From: UBA1952 sp965246785
GTDB taxonomy: Bacteria > Bacteroidota > Bacteroidia > Chitinophagales > Chitinophagaceae
DNA length: 64,000 nt
Reading direction: 5' to 3'
Assembly: GCA_965246785.1 (NCBI GenBank)
Contig: CBDFFM010000027.1
Coordinates: forward strand, 186,001-250,000
A program made the translations under genes and the position numbers. The notes under the pieces were generated by a model. The model was not told the DNA's origin. It made no database searches and saw only the letters and a list, made by a program, of their open reading frames with translations. Shown one piece after another: positions 8,350-17,057 of this stretch. The number at the start of each line of letters is the position of its first letter. Position 1 is the stretch's first letter.

Positions 8350-9447
8350 ATGCTCTTGCCACGCCCCAAAGCCGCCCTGCTGGAGCTTTACGATGCGCAC
8401 GATGTGAACCTTTACAGCCAGCTCCGCTTTCTGCAATGGGGCGGCTATGAGGTAACGCTCATCGTATCCGAAAAGCACCGCGACGCCGTGGCCCACTACG
8501 GGAATGGCTTCAACATAGAATGGGTACGGGTGACAGCAACACGGGGCTTGGCTCAATGGCAAGAATTGTGGCGAATAAGGCAGTTCATCGTAGCGCAAGG
8601 CATTGAGACAGTCATTTTCAATACTGCGCATACCAATCCCGTTCGCAACTTCTGCCTCTTGCCTTTTCCAAAAGGCATTCGCTTCTTCGGCACGCTGCAT
8701 GGCGTCAATAAGCTGGCTGGCAGCTTTACGCAAAAGCTTATTTCGCGCCGCATCGCTAACTATTTTTTGCTGGCCGATTATATGCTTGAAAAGGCCATGA
8801 AGATGCCACATTCTGGTTTGGAGTTTTCCGTCTTCTACCCCATTTTTCAGCCACATTTTGAGGTGCCAGTTGCGCCGAAAGCGCCCGGAGATCTGTGGAT
8901 TGCCATCCCTGGCAGCGTGGAGTACAAGCGCCGCGATTACCAAAGCCTGCTAAAAGCCTTTGCGGCACTGGAAGTAAAGCCGGCTGTGCGTTTCCTCCTG
9001 CTTGGAAACGGCGAGCACGCTCATGGCAACGGCCCCGAGCTACGGACGCACGTTACTGCGCTGGGTTTAGAAGCGCATTTCCAGTTTTTTAACGGTTATG
9101 TGGAAGACCCGGTACTGCACAGCTACCTCCGTGCCGCGGATGCGGTGATGCCGCTCATTCACCCAATCAATGCGCATATGGAAAAGTATCTGGAAAACCA
9201 GATAAGCGGCTCCTTCCATCGCGCTTTTGAATACTGCAAGCCATTGCTGATGCACAGCTACTTTAGCCGCTATCAGGATTTCCGGGAAACGGCGCTGTTT
9301 TATGAATTAGACGGCTTGAAAGAATTTCTGCAAACCCTGCCGGGGCAGTTGGCTGCTTACCATGCGGCGGAGCATTACAGCAATCCAAAGTGGACATTTG
9401 AGTATCAGGCGGAGCATTACTGCAGCTTTTTGAAAAGCGCGCAATAG
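8350..9447 (+). CDS. Glycosyltransferase, GT4/GT-B-like
   Basis: This 365-aa protein probably transfers a sugar from a nucleotide donor during envelope glycan synthesis. The N-terminal half is a Rossmann-like acceptor domain; the C-terminal half has IPGSVEYKRRDYQSLLKAF, then FLLLGNG and a donor-domain region (FFNGYVEDPVLHSYLRAADAVMPLI) typical of GT-B enzymes. The classical E-x7-E motif is not clear, so the family fit is approximate. Start 8350 is chosen because the upstream extension would translate a repeat element. rluD starts 22 nt after the stop. Confidence 0.75.
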   Translation: MLLPRPKAALLELYDAHDVNLYSQLRFLQWGGYEVTLIVSEKHRDAVAHYGNGFNIEWVRVTATRGLAQWQELWRIRQFIVAQGIETVIFNTAHTNPVRNFCLLPFPKGIRFFGTLHGVNKLAGSFTQKLISRRIANYFLLADYMLEKAMKMPHSGLEFSVFYPIFQPHFEVPVAPKAPGDLWIAIPGSVEYKRRDYQSLLKAFAALEVKPAVRFLLLGNGEHAHGNGPELRTHVTALGLEAHFQFFNGYVEDPVLHSYLRAADAVMPLIHPINAHMEKYLENQISGSFHRAFEYCKPLLMHSYFSRYQDFRETALFYELDGLKEFLQTLPGQLAAYHAAEHYSNPKWTFEYQAEHYCSFLKSAQ

Positions 9448-9457
9448 AGCGCGCCGC

Positions 9458-9465
9458 TACTTTTG
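9458..9465 (+). promoter_or_regulatory. -7 promoter box of rluD-like gene
   Basis: TACTTTTG matches TAnnTTTG exactly and lies 4 nt before ATG 9470, predicting a leaderless transcript. Confidence 0.6.
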
Positions 9466-9469
9466 CCCC

Positions 9470-10543
9470 ATGGCAGGCTATACAAACGAAGAAGAAGATT
9501 GGGACGATGAAGAAGGCGAAGGCGCCGAGGCGCCCCAAGAGCGCGCGGAGCGAATGCGCATCGTCACGGACAAGCGGCAGGAGCCTTTGCGCATAGATAA
9601 ATTCCTGATGACGCGCGTGGAAGGCGCTACCCGTAACAAAATACAGCAGGCGCTGGATGAGGGCAACATCATCGTCAACGGCGCTATTGTAAAGTCCAAC
9701 TACAAAATCCGCCCTGCGGATGAGATTGTTGTCTATGATACCCGGCGGCCGGACATTACCGAGATTATTCCGGAAGAAATGCCGCTGGACATCGTCTTTG
9801 AAGATGATGCGCTGATGATTATTAATAAGCCAGCCGGCATAGTAGTGCATCCCGGCTGCGGTAATTATAACGGCACGCTCATCAATGGCCTGAGCTGGTA
9901 TCTCCAACAGAAAACCGGCAATCTAAGCGAACTTCCCCGCGTAGGGCTAGTACATCGCATTGATAAAGACACCACTGGGCTGGTTGTGATTGCCAAAACC
10001 GAAAGCGCCATGTCAAAGCTGGCGGCCCAGTTCAAGGCGCATACCGTGCACCGGCGCTATGTGGCCCTTGTCTGGGGTGATTTGATGGAAGACAAAGGCA
10101 CGGTTATCGCGCATGTGGGTCGCCATCAGCGCTTCCGCAAAATCTTCGCTGCTTACCCGGAAGGGGAGCATGGAAAGGAAGCTATCACTCACTATCGCGT
10201 GCTGGAGCGCTTCGGCTATGTAACGCTGTTAGAATTGCAGTTAGAGACTGGGCGTACGCACCAAATCCGGGTGCACATGCAACATATCGGCCATCCGCTC
10301 TTTGGCGACGCTACTTACGGCGGCGACCGGATTGTGAAGGGAACCATCTTCGCCAAATACAAGCAGTTTGTGGAGAATACTATGTCGCTTGTCCCACGTC
10401 AGGCATTGCATGCCAGGGAATTAGGCTTTGTTCATCCGGATACGGGCGACCAACTAATGTTTACTTCAGAACTGCCTGCTGATATAACTGCCGCCATTGA
10501 GCGCTGGCGCAGCTACACAAAAGGCTTTGGCGGCAAATATTAG
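9470..10543 (+). CDS. RluA/RluD-family 23S rRNA pseudouridine synthase
   Basis: This enzyme isomerises uridine to pseudouridine in rRNA, probably in large-subunit helix 69 if it is RluD. An acidic N-terminal tail (EEEDWDDEEGEG) precedes an S4 RNA-binding domain (LRIDKFLMTRV...NIIVNG, about 43-105). The catalytic domain has the motif HRIDKDTTGL with catalytic Asp165, followed by RTHQIRVHMQHIGHPLFGD. At 357 aa it is of normal length. RluD versus another RluA paralogue cannot be settled here, so no symbol is given. Confidence 0.93.
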   Translation: MAGYTNEEEDWDDEEGEGAEAPQERAERMRIVTDKRQEPLRIDKFLMTRVEGATRNKIQQALDEGNIIVNGAIVKSNYKIRPADEIVVYDTRRPDITEIIPEEMPLDIVFEDDALMIINKPAGIVVHPGCGNYNGTLINGLSWYLQQKTGNLSELPRVGLVHRIDKDTTGLVVIAKTESAMSKLAAQFKAHTVHRRYVALVWGDLMEDKGTVIAHVGRHQRFRKIFAAYPEGEHGKEAITHYRVLERFGYVTLLELQLETGRTHQIRVHMQHIGHPLFGDATYGGDRIVKGTIFAKYKQFVENTMSLVPRQALHARELGFVHPDTGDQLMFTSELPADITAAIERWRSYTKGFGGKY

Positions 10544-10632
10544 CTGCGTTTTGCGGTAAATAGCCGCAGCCTTGCGGTGTTAAACTAAGGGTTAATATGT
10601 TTTTGAGGCAATGGTTTGGGCCTCCTAAGCCT

Positions 10633-10640
10633 TATCTTTG
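10633..10640 (+). promoter_or_regulatory. -7 promoter box of tatA
   Basis: TATCTTTG is a perfect TAnnTTTG box 33 nt before the tatA ATG. It predicts a short 5' untranslated region, unlike the leaderless genes nearby. Confidence 0.55.
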
Positions 10641-10673
10641 TTGTCCAACGTTTCCAAAGAAAAATTCTGTCTT

Positions 10674-10907
10674 ATGGCGCTCCTCAACATCGTTCCGCAA
10701 ATGCTTATCCACCTGCCCGGTGGCGACCAAATGATATGGCTGCTGCTTGCCGTTGTTATTTTCTTCGGCGGCCGCAAGATTCCAGAATTGGCACGTGGGC
10801 TGGGTAAAGGCATTCGCGAGTTCAACGATGCGAAAGAAGGTGTGAAGAAAGAGATAGAGAACGGCTCTACAGTATCAGAAAAGCCAACGACGACTACTAA
10901 TCTGTAG
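10674..10907 (+). CDS. tatA: Twin-arginine translocase subunit TatA/TatE
   Basis: This small membrane protein forms the pore-like assembly that moves folded Tat substrates across the inner membrane. It has 77 aa: one transmembrane helix (MIWLLLAVVIFFGGRKIPEL), the conserved FGxxKIPEL hinge, an amphipathic helix (ARGLGKGIREFNDAKEG) and a polar tail. Start ATG 10674 follows a promoter box. tatC is not in the window. A candidate Tat substrate, the SDR protein at 59032-60036, is. Confidence 0.93.
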   Translation: MALLNIVPQMLIHLPGGDQMIWLLLAVVIFFGGRKIPELARGLGKGIREFNDAKEGVKKEIENGSTVSEKPTTTTNL

Positions 10908-11058
10908 TTCCTTTCCGCTCCCTAAGGCTCGGCATACATAGCCACAGTTAGAAAAAGCGGCCGCTTCCATAGTTGTTACAGGAAGGGTTGCATGAATTGT
11001 CCGCCGTTGCGCGTGCCGCTAAAGCGGCTGCGCAACAATTAAACGACGACCAAGAAAC

Positions 11059-12165
11059 ATGCAATTGAAGGGAATTTTTGCGTCTGCCATTCTGCTTACC
11101 TGCACCGCTGCCTTTGCACAGAACGCGAAGCCTATCACGATGCAGGCACCTCCGAAAGTCATTAAGAACGACAGTCTTATCGCTGGTTCTAAGACTTCCG
11201 GCAAGCTTATAGCCGGCAATCTGCCTACCACTATTGTCACTCCGCCCGCTCCTTTCAAAGGAGTTCCCTTGGCAGGCCAGAAAGCCTATTTCGGCGCAAT
11301 GACGGATTATGTGAATGGCTTTGTGCGTCAGTATCTTGGCTCGCACAATACGACATTGAGCACCGTTCAGGGCCGCGCATCCAAGAAGTTTTCACTGCTG
11401 GAGAATATCCTGAAACGCCACGACATTCCTGCGGAGCTAAAGTACCTCGCAGTTATTGAGTCTGCCCTGAATAACAACGCCGTGTCGCCGGTAGGCGCGG
11501 TAGGCCCCTGGCAATTAATGGAAAGCACCGCCCGCATGATGGGCCTGCGTGTGGACGGCAAGCGCGACGACCGGACGGACTGGTTTAAGTCCACTAATGC
11601 TGCGGCCAAGTATCTGAACGTTCTGCACGGTCAACTGAATGACTGGCTGTTGGTAGTGGCAGCTTACAATAGCGGCCCAACGCCTGTTATGCGCGCTATT
11701 GAGCGCACAGGCAGCAAAAGCTTCTGGGATATCAAGAAGTATCTGCCGCGCGAGACGCAGGGCCATGTGCTGGCCTTTGTAGCTACCGCTTCTATTTTTG
11801 AGAAGATGAAGCAGTATATCGGCCCCGGCCAATTGCCAGTTGATTTTAAGTTCGGCAATGAGGAGACGCTTGCAGGCAAAGCCATAGAGCCGCCCAAGCC
11901 GCAATTCACGAAGGAAGAGCTGGAGCACATGGCCATTGTACGCATCAATGAGCCGCTGCATCCTGAGGTATTGCTCACCGAGCTGGGCATTGATAAAAAG
12001 CTTTTTGAGAAGTGGAATCCTGATTATGAGCTTTTTACAATGGCTACATACGGCGAAGACTTCTACAAGCTCCGCATTCCAAAGGATAAGCTGGACGGTT
12101 TCGTAGAAAAGAAAGAGTTCCTGACCAAGCGCAGTAAACAGGCTTTTGCTGCCGAAATCATGTAA
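11059..12165 (+). CDS. Lytic transglycosylase, SLT domain
   Basis: This is a predicted periplasmic murein lytic transglycosylase that cleaves between MurNAc and GlcNAc. It has 368 aa with a signal peptide (KGIFASAILLTCTAAFAQ). The SLT core runs from about residue 130 to 230: catalytic Glu in YLAVIESALNNNAVSPVGAV, then GPWQLM, AAKYL and VVAAYNSGP, which are the family motifs. It resembles the catalytic half of MltD. There are no clear LysM repeats in the C-terminal 120 residues, so wall binding must differ or be absent. Confidence 0.9.
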   Translation: MQLKGIFASAILLTCTAAFAQNAKPITMQAPPKVIKNDSLIAGSKTSGKLIAGNLPTTIVTPPAPFKGVPLAGQKAYFGAMTDYVNGFVRQYLGSHNTTLSTVQGRASKKFSLLENILKRHDIPAELKYLAVIESALNNNAVSPVGAVGPWQLMESTARMMGLRVDGKRDDRTDWFKSTNAAAKYLNVLHGQLNDWLLVVAAYNSGPTPVMRAIERTGSKSFWDIKKYLPRETQGHVLAFVATASIFEKMKQYIGPGQLPVDFKFGNEETLAGKAIEPPKPQFTKEELEHMAIVRINEPLHPEVLLTELGIDKKLFEKWNPDYELFTMATYGEDFYKLRIPKDKLDGFVEKKEFLTKRSKQAFAAEIM

Positions 12166-12311
12166 GAGCAGGATATAGCAGGATTCAGGGACAAGATTGA
12201 ACAGGATTAAGCGGGATAAAGGCTGTCTTGTAAAATTCTAATCCTATACTTATTCCTGAAAAATCTTGGTCAATCTTTAAAAATCCTGGTCAATCTTGGT
12301 CAAATCATGGT
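12166..12311. repeat. Intergenic inverted element of AGGATT / AATCCT decamers
   Basis: The left part repeats GGAT-type words at about 12171, 12181, 12204 and 12214. The right part repeats a decamer close to AATCYTGGTC at about 12263, 12273, 12283, 12293 and 12304, in near-exact 10-bp phase and reverse complement to the left. It fills the space between the transglycosylase stop and the rpsT promoter. A related element lies at 20840-20940. Confidence 0.7.
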
Positions 12312-12319
12312 TATCTTCG
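12312..12319 (+). promoter_or_regulatory. -7 promoter box of rpsT
   Basis: TATCTTCG, one mismatch from TAnnTTTG, lies 36 nt before the rpsT ATG at the edge of the decamer repeat. Confidence 0.45.
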
Positions 12320-12355
12320 CGCTCCATTTTAGAAAACATCCGATTTTAATTAGCA

Positions 12356-12625
12356 ATGGCTAACCATAAAGCAACCAAGAAAGATGCCCGCCAGGCCCTG
12401 AAGCGCCGTGAGCGCAACCGTTATTACGGCAAGACTACGCGTAACGCTATCCGCAAGCTGCTGGCTAACGAAGATGCCGCAGCCGCAACCCAGGAACTGC
12501 CGAACGTTATTTCCATGATTGACAAGCTCGCCAAGCGCAACGTGATTCACAAGAATAAGGCAGGCAACCTGAAGAGCGCGCTAATGAAAAAGCTGGCTAC
12601 GTTTAAGGCTGATACCACCGCATAA
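12356..12625 (+). CDS. rpsT: 30S ribosomal protein S20
   Basis: S20 is an early-assembly protein that binds 16S rRNA in the body of the small subunit. It has 89 aa and begins MANHKATKKDARQALKRRERNR, the typical basic helical start. The helical-hairpin region ending in NVIHKNKAGNLKSALMKK is conserved. It is monocistronic, with its own promoter box and a terminator 25 nt after the stop, as is usual for rpsT. Confidence 0.98.
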   Translation: MANHKATKKDARQALKRRERNRYYGKTTRNAIRKLLANEDAAAATQELPNVISMIDKLAKRNVIHKNKAGNLKSALMKKLATFKADTTA

Positions 12626-12649
12626 GCTATTGTTGAATAGATATTTGTA

Positions 12650-12673
12650 AAAGGCTGCCGATTGGCAGCCTTT
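12650..12673 (+). terminator. Rho-independent terminator of rpsT
   Basis: A perfect 10-bp stem, AAAGGCTGCC (12650-12659) with GGCAGCCTTT (12664-12673), has a 4-nt loop and is followed by CTTATT. Confidence 0.92.
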
Positions 12674-12759
12674 CTTATTCCCGGCATGAGTGCGGTCGGC
12701 CCCACAAGCGGCCCGCCTTTTTCAAATACCATCTAACCACTAAGCCTCAACCGAAACCT

Positions 12760-12767
12760 TACTTTTG
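12760..12767 (+). promoter_or_regulatory. -7 promoter box of pepT
   Basis: TACTTTTG is an exact TAnnTTTG box 5 nt before ATG 12773, predicting a leaderless mRNA. Confidence 0.6.
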
Positions 12768-12772
12768 CGGCC

Positions 12773-14026
12773 ATGCCATTATCGGGATACACACACACCG
12801 TTGCCGGGCGCTTTATGCGCTACGCGATGATTGACACGCAGAGCGACCCTGCCTCCCCTTCACAACCATCTACCGAAAAGCAAAAAGACCTGAGCCGGAT
12901 ATTAGTGGAGGAGCTAAAAGCCATCGGCATTGGAGATGCGGAGCTGGACGAACATGGCTATGTCTATGCAACCATTCCCGCAACAACTGATAAGAAGGCG
13001 CCAACGCTGTGTTACTGCGCGCATGTGGACACTTCGCCGGATAGCAGCGGTACGGGTGTGATGCCTATACTCCATAGAGCGTACGATGGCAAAGACATCG
13101 TATTACCGGACGACCCTGCTATTGTCATCTCTACACACAATCATCCTTACCTGAAAGAGCGCATCGGCGACAATATCATCACCGCATCCGGTACGACCCT
13201 GCTCGGTGCTGATGATAAGGCAGGCGTGGCCATTATCATGGACTTAGCGGCTTATCTGACTCAGCATCCGGAGATTGAGCATGGCAAGATTCGCATCTTA
13301 TTCACGCCTGATGAGGAAATTGGCCGCGGCGTGGCTGCGGTAGATATGCAAAAGCTAGGCGCTGACATAGGCTACACACTGGACGGCGGTGAGCGCGGGC
13401 ACCTGGAAGGCGAATCCTTCTCGGCCGATGCGGTGGTGGTTACATTCCACGGTATTTCCGCACATCCCGGCTATGCAAAGGGCAAGCTGGTGAGCGCCAT
13501 TAAAGCCGCATCGCACTTTGTGGCAAGCCTACCGGCTGATAGCTGGGCACCCGAGCACACAGGCGACCGTGAGGGATTTGTGCATCCTACCTCTATCTCC
13601 GGCACCATTGAGCAAGCCGTCGTACAGTTCATCATCCGCGATTTTGAGACGGCTATGCTTGCAACGCATGAGGAGCGCCTGCGCAGACTGGTGAATGATA
13701 CGCTGACGCATTTTAAGGGCGTAACTGCTGATTTTGAAATCAAGGAGCAATACCGCAACATGCGGGAAGTGCTGGATGGCGTGCCTCAGGTAATGGCCAA
13801 GGCGGAGGACGCTTATCGCCGTGCGGGCATCGAGCCGCAGCGCATCTCTATTCGGGGCGGCACAGATGGCTCCCGGCTTTCCTTTATGGGCCTGCCCTGC
13901 CCTAACATATTTACCGGCGAGATGGGCATTCATTCCAAGCAGGAGTACGTAAGCGTACAGGATATGGAGAAGGCGGTGGAGATATTGGTGGAACTGGCGA
14001 AGGTTTGGACGGAAGGTATTGGATAA
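12773..14026 (+). CDS. pepT: Peptidase T (tripeptide aminopeptidase)
   Basis: PepT is a cytoplasmic di-zinc M20B enzyme that removes the N-terminal residue of tripeptides. It has 417 aa of normal length. Metal and catalytic segments are visible: CAHVDTSPD (His ligand and adjacent Asp), GADDKAG (bridging Asp), TPDEEIGRG (general base Glu and ligand Glu), GGERG, and the late HSKQEYVS ligand His. RGGTDGSRLSFMGLPCPN is a family signature. The start is supported by the adjacent promoter box. Confidence 0.96.
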   Translation: MPLSGYTHTVAGRFMRYAMIDTQSDPASPSQPSTEKQKDLSRILVEELKAIGIGDAELDEHGYVYATIPATTDKKAPTLCYCAHVDTSPDSSGTGVMPILHRAYDGKDIVLPDDPAIVISTHNHPYLKERIGDNIITASGTTLLGADDKAGVAIIMDLAAYLTQHPEIEHGKIRILFTPDEEIGRGVAAVDMQKLGADIGYTLDGGERGHLEGESFSADAVVVTFHGISAHPGYAKGKLVSAIKAASHFVASLPADSWAPEHTGDREGFVHPTSISGTIEQAVVQFIIRDFETAMLATHEERLRRLVNDTLTHFKGVTADFEIKEQYRNMREVLDGVPQVMAKAEDAYRRAGIEPQRISIRGGTDGSRLSFMGLPCPNIFTGEMGIHSKQEYVSVQDMEKAVEILVELAKVWTEGIG

Positions 14027-14047
14027 TGTTGGATAGGGTTTACAAAA

Positions 14048-14557
14048 ATGAACACACAATTAAAGACCATTCTCCTGACGGTGCTGACGCTTTCCGTCTT
14101 TTCCATTGCGCTGATTGAATTAAGCGGCGTGAGTAGCACGGCGCTTTTCAATAAATACCACATCGGCCAAGGCGGCTCCGCTGATAAGGGGGCCGGTATG
14201 GGCCTCAGCGAAGGTGCGCAACGGGCACAGCAGGCGGCGGCTATGCCGAAAACAGAACTTCAATTCACCGATACAAAGTTTTCCTTCGGAAAAATCAAGG
14301 AAGGCGATGTAGTGAAGCACGCTTATCATTTCAAAAACGGCGGCAAGGCTCCGCTCCTTATTGCCCGCGCCGAGGCTTCCTGCGGCTGCACGGTTCCTTC
14401 TTTCCCTAAAGAACCCATTCCGCCGGGCGGCGAAGGCGATATTCTAGTGCAGTTTGACAGCCACAATAAGAAAGGACATCAGCAGAAGAATGTGCTTGTA
14501 TGGAGCAACGGCAACCTTGAAAGAACAAGCATCGGCTTTGACGCGGAGGTCGAATAG
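14048..14557 (+). CDS. DUF1573 domain protein
   Basis: This 169-aa protein has an N-terminal hydrophobic anchor or uncleaved signal (TILLTVLTLSVFSIALIELSG) and a C-terminal Ig-like DUF1573 domain. The domain has the usual pattern TKFSFGKIKEGDVVKHAYHFKN, then SCGCTVPSFP and PIPPGGEGDILVQFDS. Such proteins are common Bacteroidota envelope proteins of unknown function. It starts 21 nt after pepT and precedes ubiA by 18 nt, so the four genes pepT to dapB could form one transcript. Confidence 0.88.
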   Translation: MNTQLKTILLTVLTLSVFSIALIELSGVSSTALFNKYHIGQGGSADKGAGMGLSEGAQRAQQAAAMPKTELQFTDTKFSFGKIKEGDVVKHAYHFKNGGKAPLLIARAEASCGCTVPSFPKEPIPPGGEGDILVQFDSHNKKGHQQKNVLVWSNGNLERTSIGFDAEVE

Positions 14558-14575
14558 GTGAATGGCGAATAACAG

Positions 14576-15487
14576 ATGAACGATTCAACGTCTCAACGAC
14601 TCAACATAACAACGGTCGGGCGCATTAGCCAGTACCTGTCGCTGATTAAGTTCAGCCATACGGTGTTTGCCCTGCCTTTTGCACTCGTCGGCTTTACGCT
14701 CGGTTTTGCAACGCATCTGCCAGAAGGTATTTGGGTGCTCTTGACAAAAATGCTGCTGTGCATGGTGTTCGCACGCAGCGCCGCAATGGCGTTTAATCGC
14801 TGGCTGGATAGAAGATATGATGCGCTTAACCCGCGCACCGCAAAGCGGGAAATTCCCGCCGGCATTGTGCGGCCAAAGGGCGCTCTGCTTTTTACGCTTA
14901 TCTGTTGCGCGCTCTTCATTGCCGTTACCGTGACCATCAACCGGACGGTGCTGTGGCTTTCGCCTGTGGCGCTGGCCGTCATTCTTTTTTACAGCTATAC
15001 AAAGCGATTTACGGCACTTTGCCATCTTGTGCTCGGTCTTGGGCTGTCGCTGGCGCCTATTGGGGCTTATCTCTGTATATGGGCGCATTTTGATCCGCTG
15101 CCACTGCTATTTTCAGGGATGGTGTTCACCTGGGTCGCCGGCTTTGACATCATTTACGCGCTCCAGGATATTGACTTTGACCGCGGTCACGGGTTGCATT
15201 CCATTCCCGCGCTGCTTGGCCTAAAAGGCGCGCTGATAGCTTCTACCCTCCTGCATTTTGTTACTGCGGTGTTGGTAGTCACTGCGGGCTTTTACGGGCA
15301 CTTCAATCTCTGCTACTGGCTGGGCGCGGCGGTGTTTGTGGGGCTGCTCACTTACCAGCACCTCATCGTGAAGCCGGGCGACCTGAGCCGGGTGAACATG
15401 GCCTTTGCCAATACCAATGGCGCCGCCTCCATCCTTTTCGCCCTCTTTACCATTTCCGGGCTTATTATCCAATACCGCCCGCTATGA
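14576..15487 (+). CDS. UbiA-family prenyltransferase (MqnP/4-hydroxybenzoate type)
   Basis: This is an integral membrane enzyme that attaches a polyprenyl chain to an aromatic acceptor, probably in menaquinone synthesis. It has 303 aa with about eight hydrophobic segments. The first Asp-rich motif is NRWLDRRYDALNPRT and the second DIDFDR. It looks closest to the 'UbiA-other'/MqnP group of the futalosine pathway, but substrate choice cannot be read from sequence. Oddly, the first 12 codons are made of an octamer repeat (14582-14613). Its stop TGA overlaps the dapB ATG by 4 nt. Confidence 0.85.
   Translation: MNDSTSQRLNITTVGRISQYLSLIKFSHTVFALPFALVGFTLGFATHLPEGIWVLLTKMLLCMVFARSAAMAFNRWLDRRYDALNPRTAKREIPAGIVRPKGALLFTLICCALFIAVTVTINRTVLWLSPVALAVILFYSYTKRFTALCHLVLGLGLSLAPIGAYLCIWAHFDPLPLLFSGMVFTWVAGFDIIYALQDIDFDRGHGLHSIPALLGLKGALIASTLLHFVTAVLVVTAGFYGHFNLCYWLGAAVFVGLLTYQHLIVKPGDLSRVNMAFANTNGAASILFALFTISGLIIQYRPL
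14582..14613 (+). repeat. Octamer repeat NNNTCAAC inside the ubiA start
   Basis: Four phased octamers (GATTCAAC, GTCTCAAC, GACTCAAC, ATAACAAC) cover codons 3-12 of the ubiA-like gene. The first 16 bp, with the preceding C, are identical to 45515-45531 upstream of rplP. Confidence 0.75.
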
Positions 15488-16200
15488 ACATTGCCCTGAT
15501 TGGCTACGGAAAGATGGGCCACGCCATTGAGGGGATTGCCGCTGGCCGCGGCCACAGCATTGTGCTAAAGATTACTTCCTCGAATCTGGAAGATTTTACA
15601 GCCCAAAATCTTGCAGGCGTAGATGTGGCCATTGAGTTTACCACGCCGGAAGCCGCGCCGGAAAATGTAGCGCGCTGCCTTGCCATAGGCGTGCCCGTAG
15701 TATGCGGCACCACCGGATGGAATGAGCGCCTGGACGAAGCCCGAAAGCTGGCGGCTCAGAATGCCACTGGTTTTCTTCATGCCTCCAATTTCAGCATTGG
15801 TGTGAACATTTTTTTTGAACTCAATAAGCACCTCGCGCGGCTGATGGCGGCGCAGGAAGGCTATACCGTCGCCTTGGAAGAAGTACATCATCTTCAAAAG
15901 AAGGACGCTCCGAGCGGCACGGCCATCACGCTGGCAGAGCAGATTTTGACGGAAGATGCACGCCTAAGCGGATGGGTGCTCACACCGGAATGCGGCGACG
16001 GCAAACTGCCCATTACGGCCTTGCGCGAGGAAGGTGTGCCCGGTACGCATAAAGTCTCCTGGAAGTCTGCCGTGGATACGATTGATGTCATTCATACCGC
16101 GCATAGCCGGGATGGCTTTGCGCTCGGAGCAGTGCTCGCTGCGGAATTTTTGCGCGGGAAGAGTGGGGTTTTTTCGATGCGGGATGTGCTCGCCATTTGA
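15484..16200 (+). CDS. dapB: 4-hydroxy-tetrahydrodipicolinate reductase
   Basis: DapB reduces HTPA to tetrahydrodipicolinate with NAD(P)H in lysine and diaminopimelate synthesis. It has 238 aa. The nucleotide-binding loop is GYGKMGHAI. The catalytic region reads EEVHHLQKKDAPSGTA, containing the active-site His and Lys. CGTTGW and FSIGVN are also typical. The ATGA overlap with the prenyltransferase suggests translational coupling. Confidence 0.97.
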   Translation: MNIALIGYGKMGHAIEGIAAGRGHSIVLKITSSNLEDFTAQNLAGVDVAIEFTTPEAAPENVARCLAIGVPVVCGTTGWNERLDEARKLAAQNATGFLHASNFSIGVNIFFELNKHLARLMAAQEGYTVALEEVHHLQKKDAPSGTAITLAEQILTEDARLSGWVLTPECGDGKLPITALREEGVPGTHKVSWKSAVDTIDVIHTAHSRDGFALGAVLAAEFLRGKSGVFSMRDVLAI

Positions 16201-16264
16201 GAGAGTGTCTAAGAAAGGATGCCTGACCATTCAAGCCGATTTTCGCGGAAAAAAGCTGCATTAA

Positions 16265-16300
16265 TTGGTCAACTCGTTTAACCCCCTCAACTCGCCCCAC
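16265..16300. repeat. Nonamer repeat NNNNTCAAC
   Basis: Four phased 9-bp units (16265-16273, 16274-16282, 16283-16291, 16292-16300) end in CAAC, AAC, CAAC and CAC. They lie in the gap between dapB and the next gene. The word matches the octamer family at 14582 but with a 9-bp period. Confidence 0.6.
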
Positions 16301-16367
16301 CTTTTTACATTTCATTTATCCACAGTTGGAGCTTTAGGCACAGAATTTTCTCGTACATGAGGGAGGA

Positions 16368-17051
16368 ATGGCTCACAAAGCTTCCAAAGCATTGGTAAAC
16401 ATCCATTCCGGTAAGGTTATGAACGAACGGGCGAGACAATTCTGGGAGTGGTTTGTGGAGCATTGCAGGCCATTTCTTTTCCTGAGCGACATGGAGGCAG
16501 AAAAAAAGCAGGAGCTGCTTACCGAGCTACTCACACACCTGCAATGGTACTGTCAGCAGCTCAACTTTGAGATTGGCGGCGAGCCGGGCGGCAAGCAGGA
16601 GCTAATCATCACCGCCGAGGGCGACACCTTTTACTTTGACGAGGTCAATATCCTTATAACCAGCGCGCCAAAGCTGGATGATTGGGAGTTTATCGCTTTC
16701 ATTCCGCCGCGCGGCGACTCTTTTGAGTTTGGCTTTGAAGACCTTACGCTCAAGGCCAGCGATATCTGGTTTGTGCCGCTGCAAGACAGGGCTCACCCGG
16801 AAATTGTAGCTATCAAAGTGTGCACGCCTCACTATGACCGCTTGAAAGAGTACAAATGGTTGCGCCCGGCGATGTACAAAATTTTAGAGAGCATTCTTGG
16901 CGAGCAATCCTTTGCCCTTGACATTCAATACGTAGACATTGGAGAATTGCCGCCGCTGCCTACCGAGGAGGGCCTCATGCAGATAGCGCAGCTACGGCAA
17001 TACATTGATTGGAAGAAAGCTGCTCACCTGGCTATGATTTATCTCAATTAG
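16368..17051 (+). CDS. Hypothetical protein, 227 aa
   Basis: I do not recognise this family. The protein is soluble, with a helical N-terminus (RQFWEWFVEHCRPFLFLSDMEAEKKQELL) and a beta-rich middle (ELIITAEGD, DDWEFIAFIPPRGDSFEFGFEDLTL). This layout resembles small Bacteroidota proteins that measure or bind another protein rather than enzymes. ATG 16368 is preceded by GGAGG, an unusually good Shine-Dalgarno sequence for this genome. It converges with the hydrolase gene 6 nt beyond its stop. Confidence 0.7.
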   Translation: MAHKASKALVNIHSGKVMNERARQFWEWFVEHCRPFLFLSDMEAEKKQELLTELLTHLQWYCQQLNFEIGGEPGGKQELIITAEGDTFYFDEVNILITSAPKLDDWEFIAFIPPRGDSFEFGFEDLTLKASDIWFVPLQDRAHPEIVAIKVCTPHYDRLKEYKWLRPAMYKILESILGEQSFALDIQYVDIGELPPLPTEEGLMQIAQLRQYIDWKKAAHLAMIYLN

Positions 17052-17057
17052 CACCGG

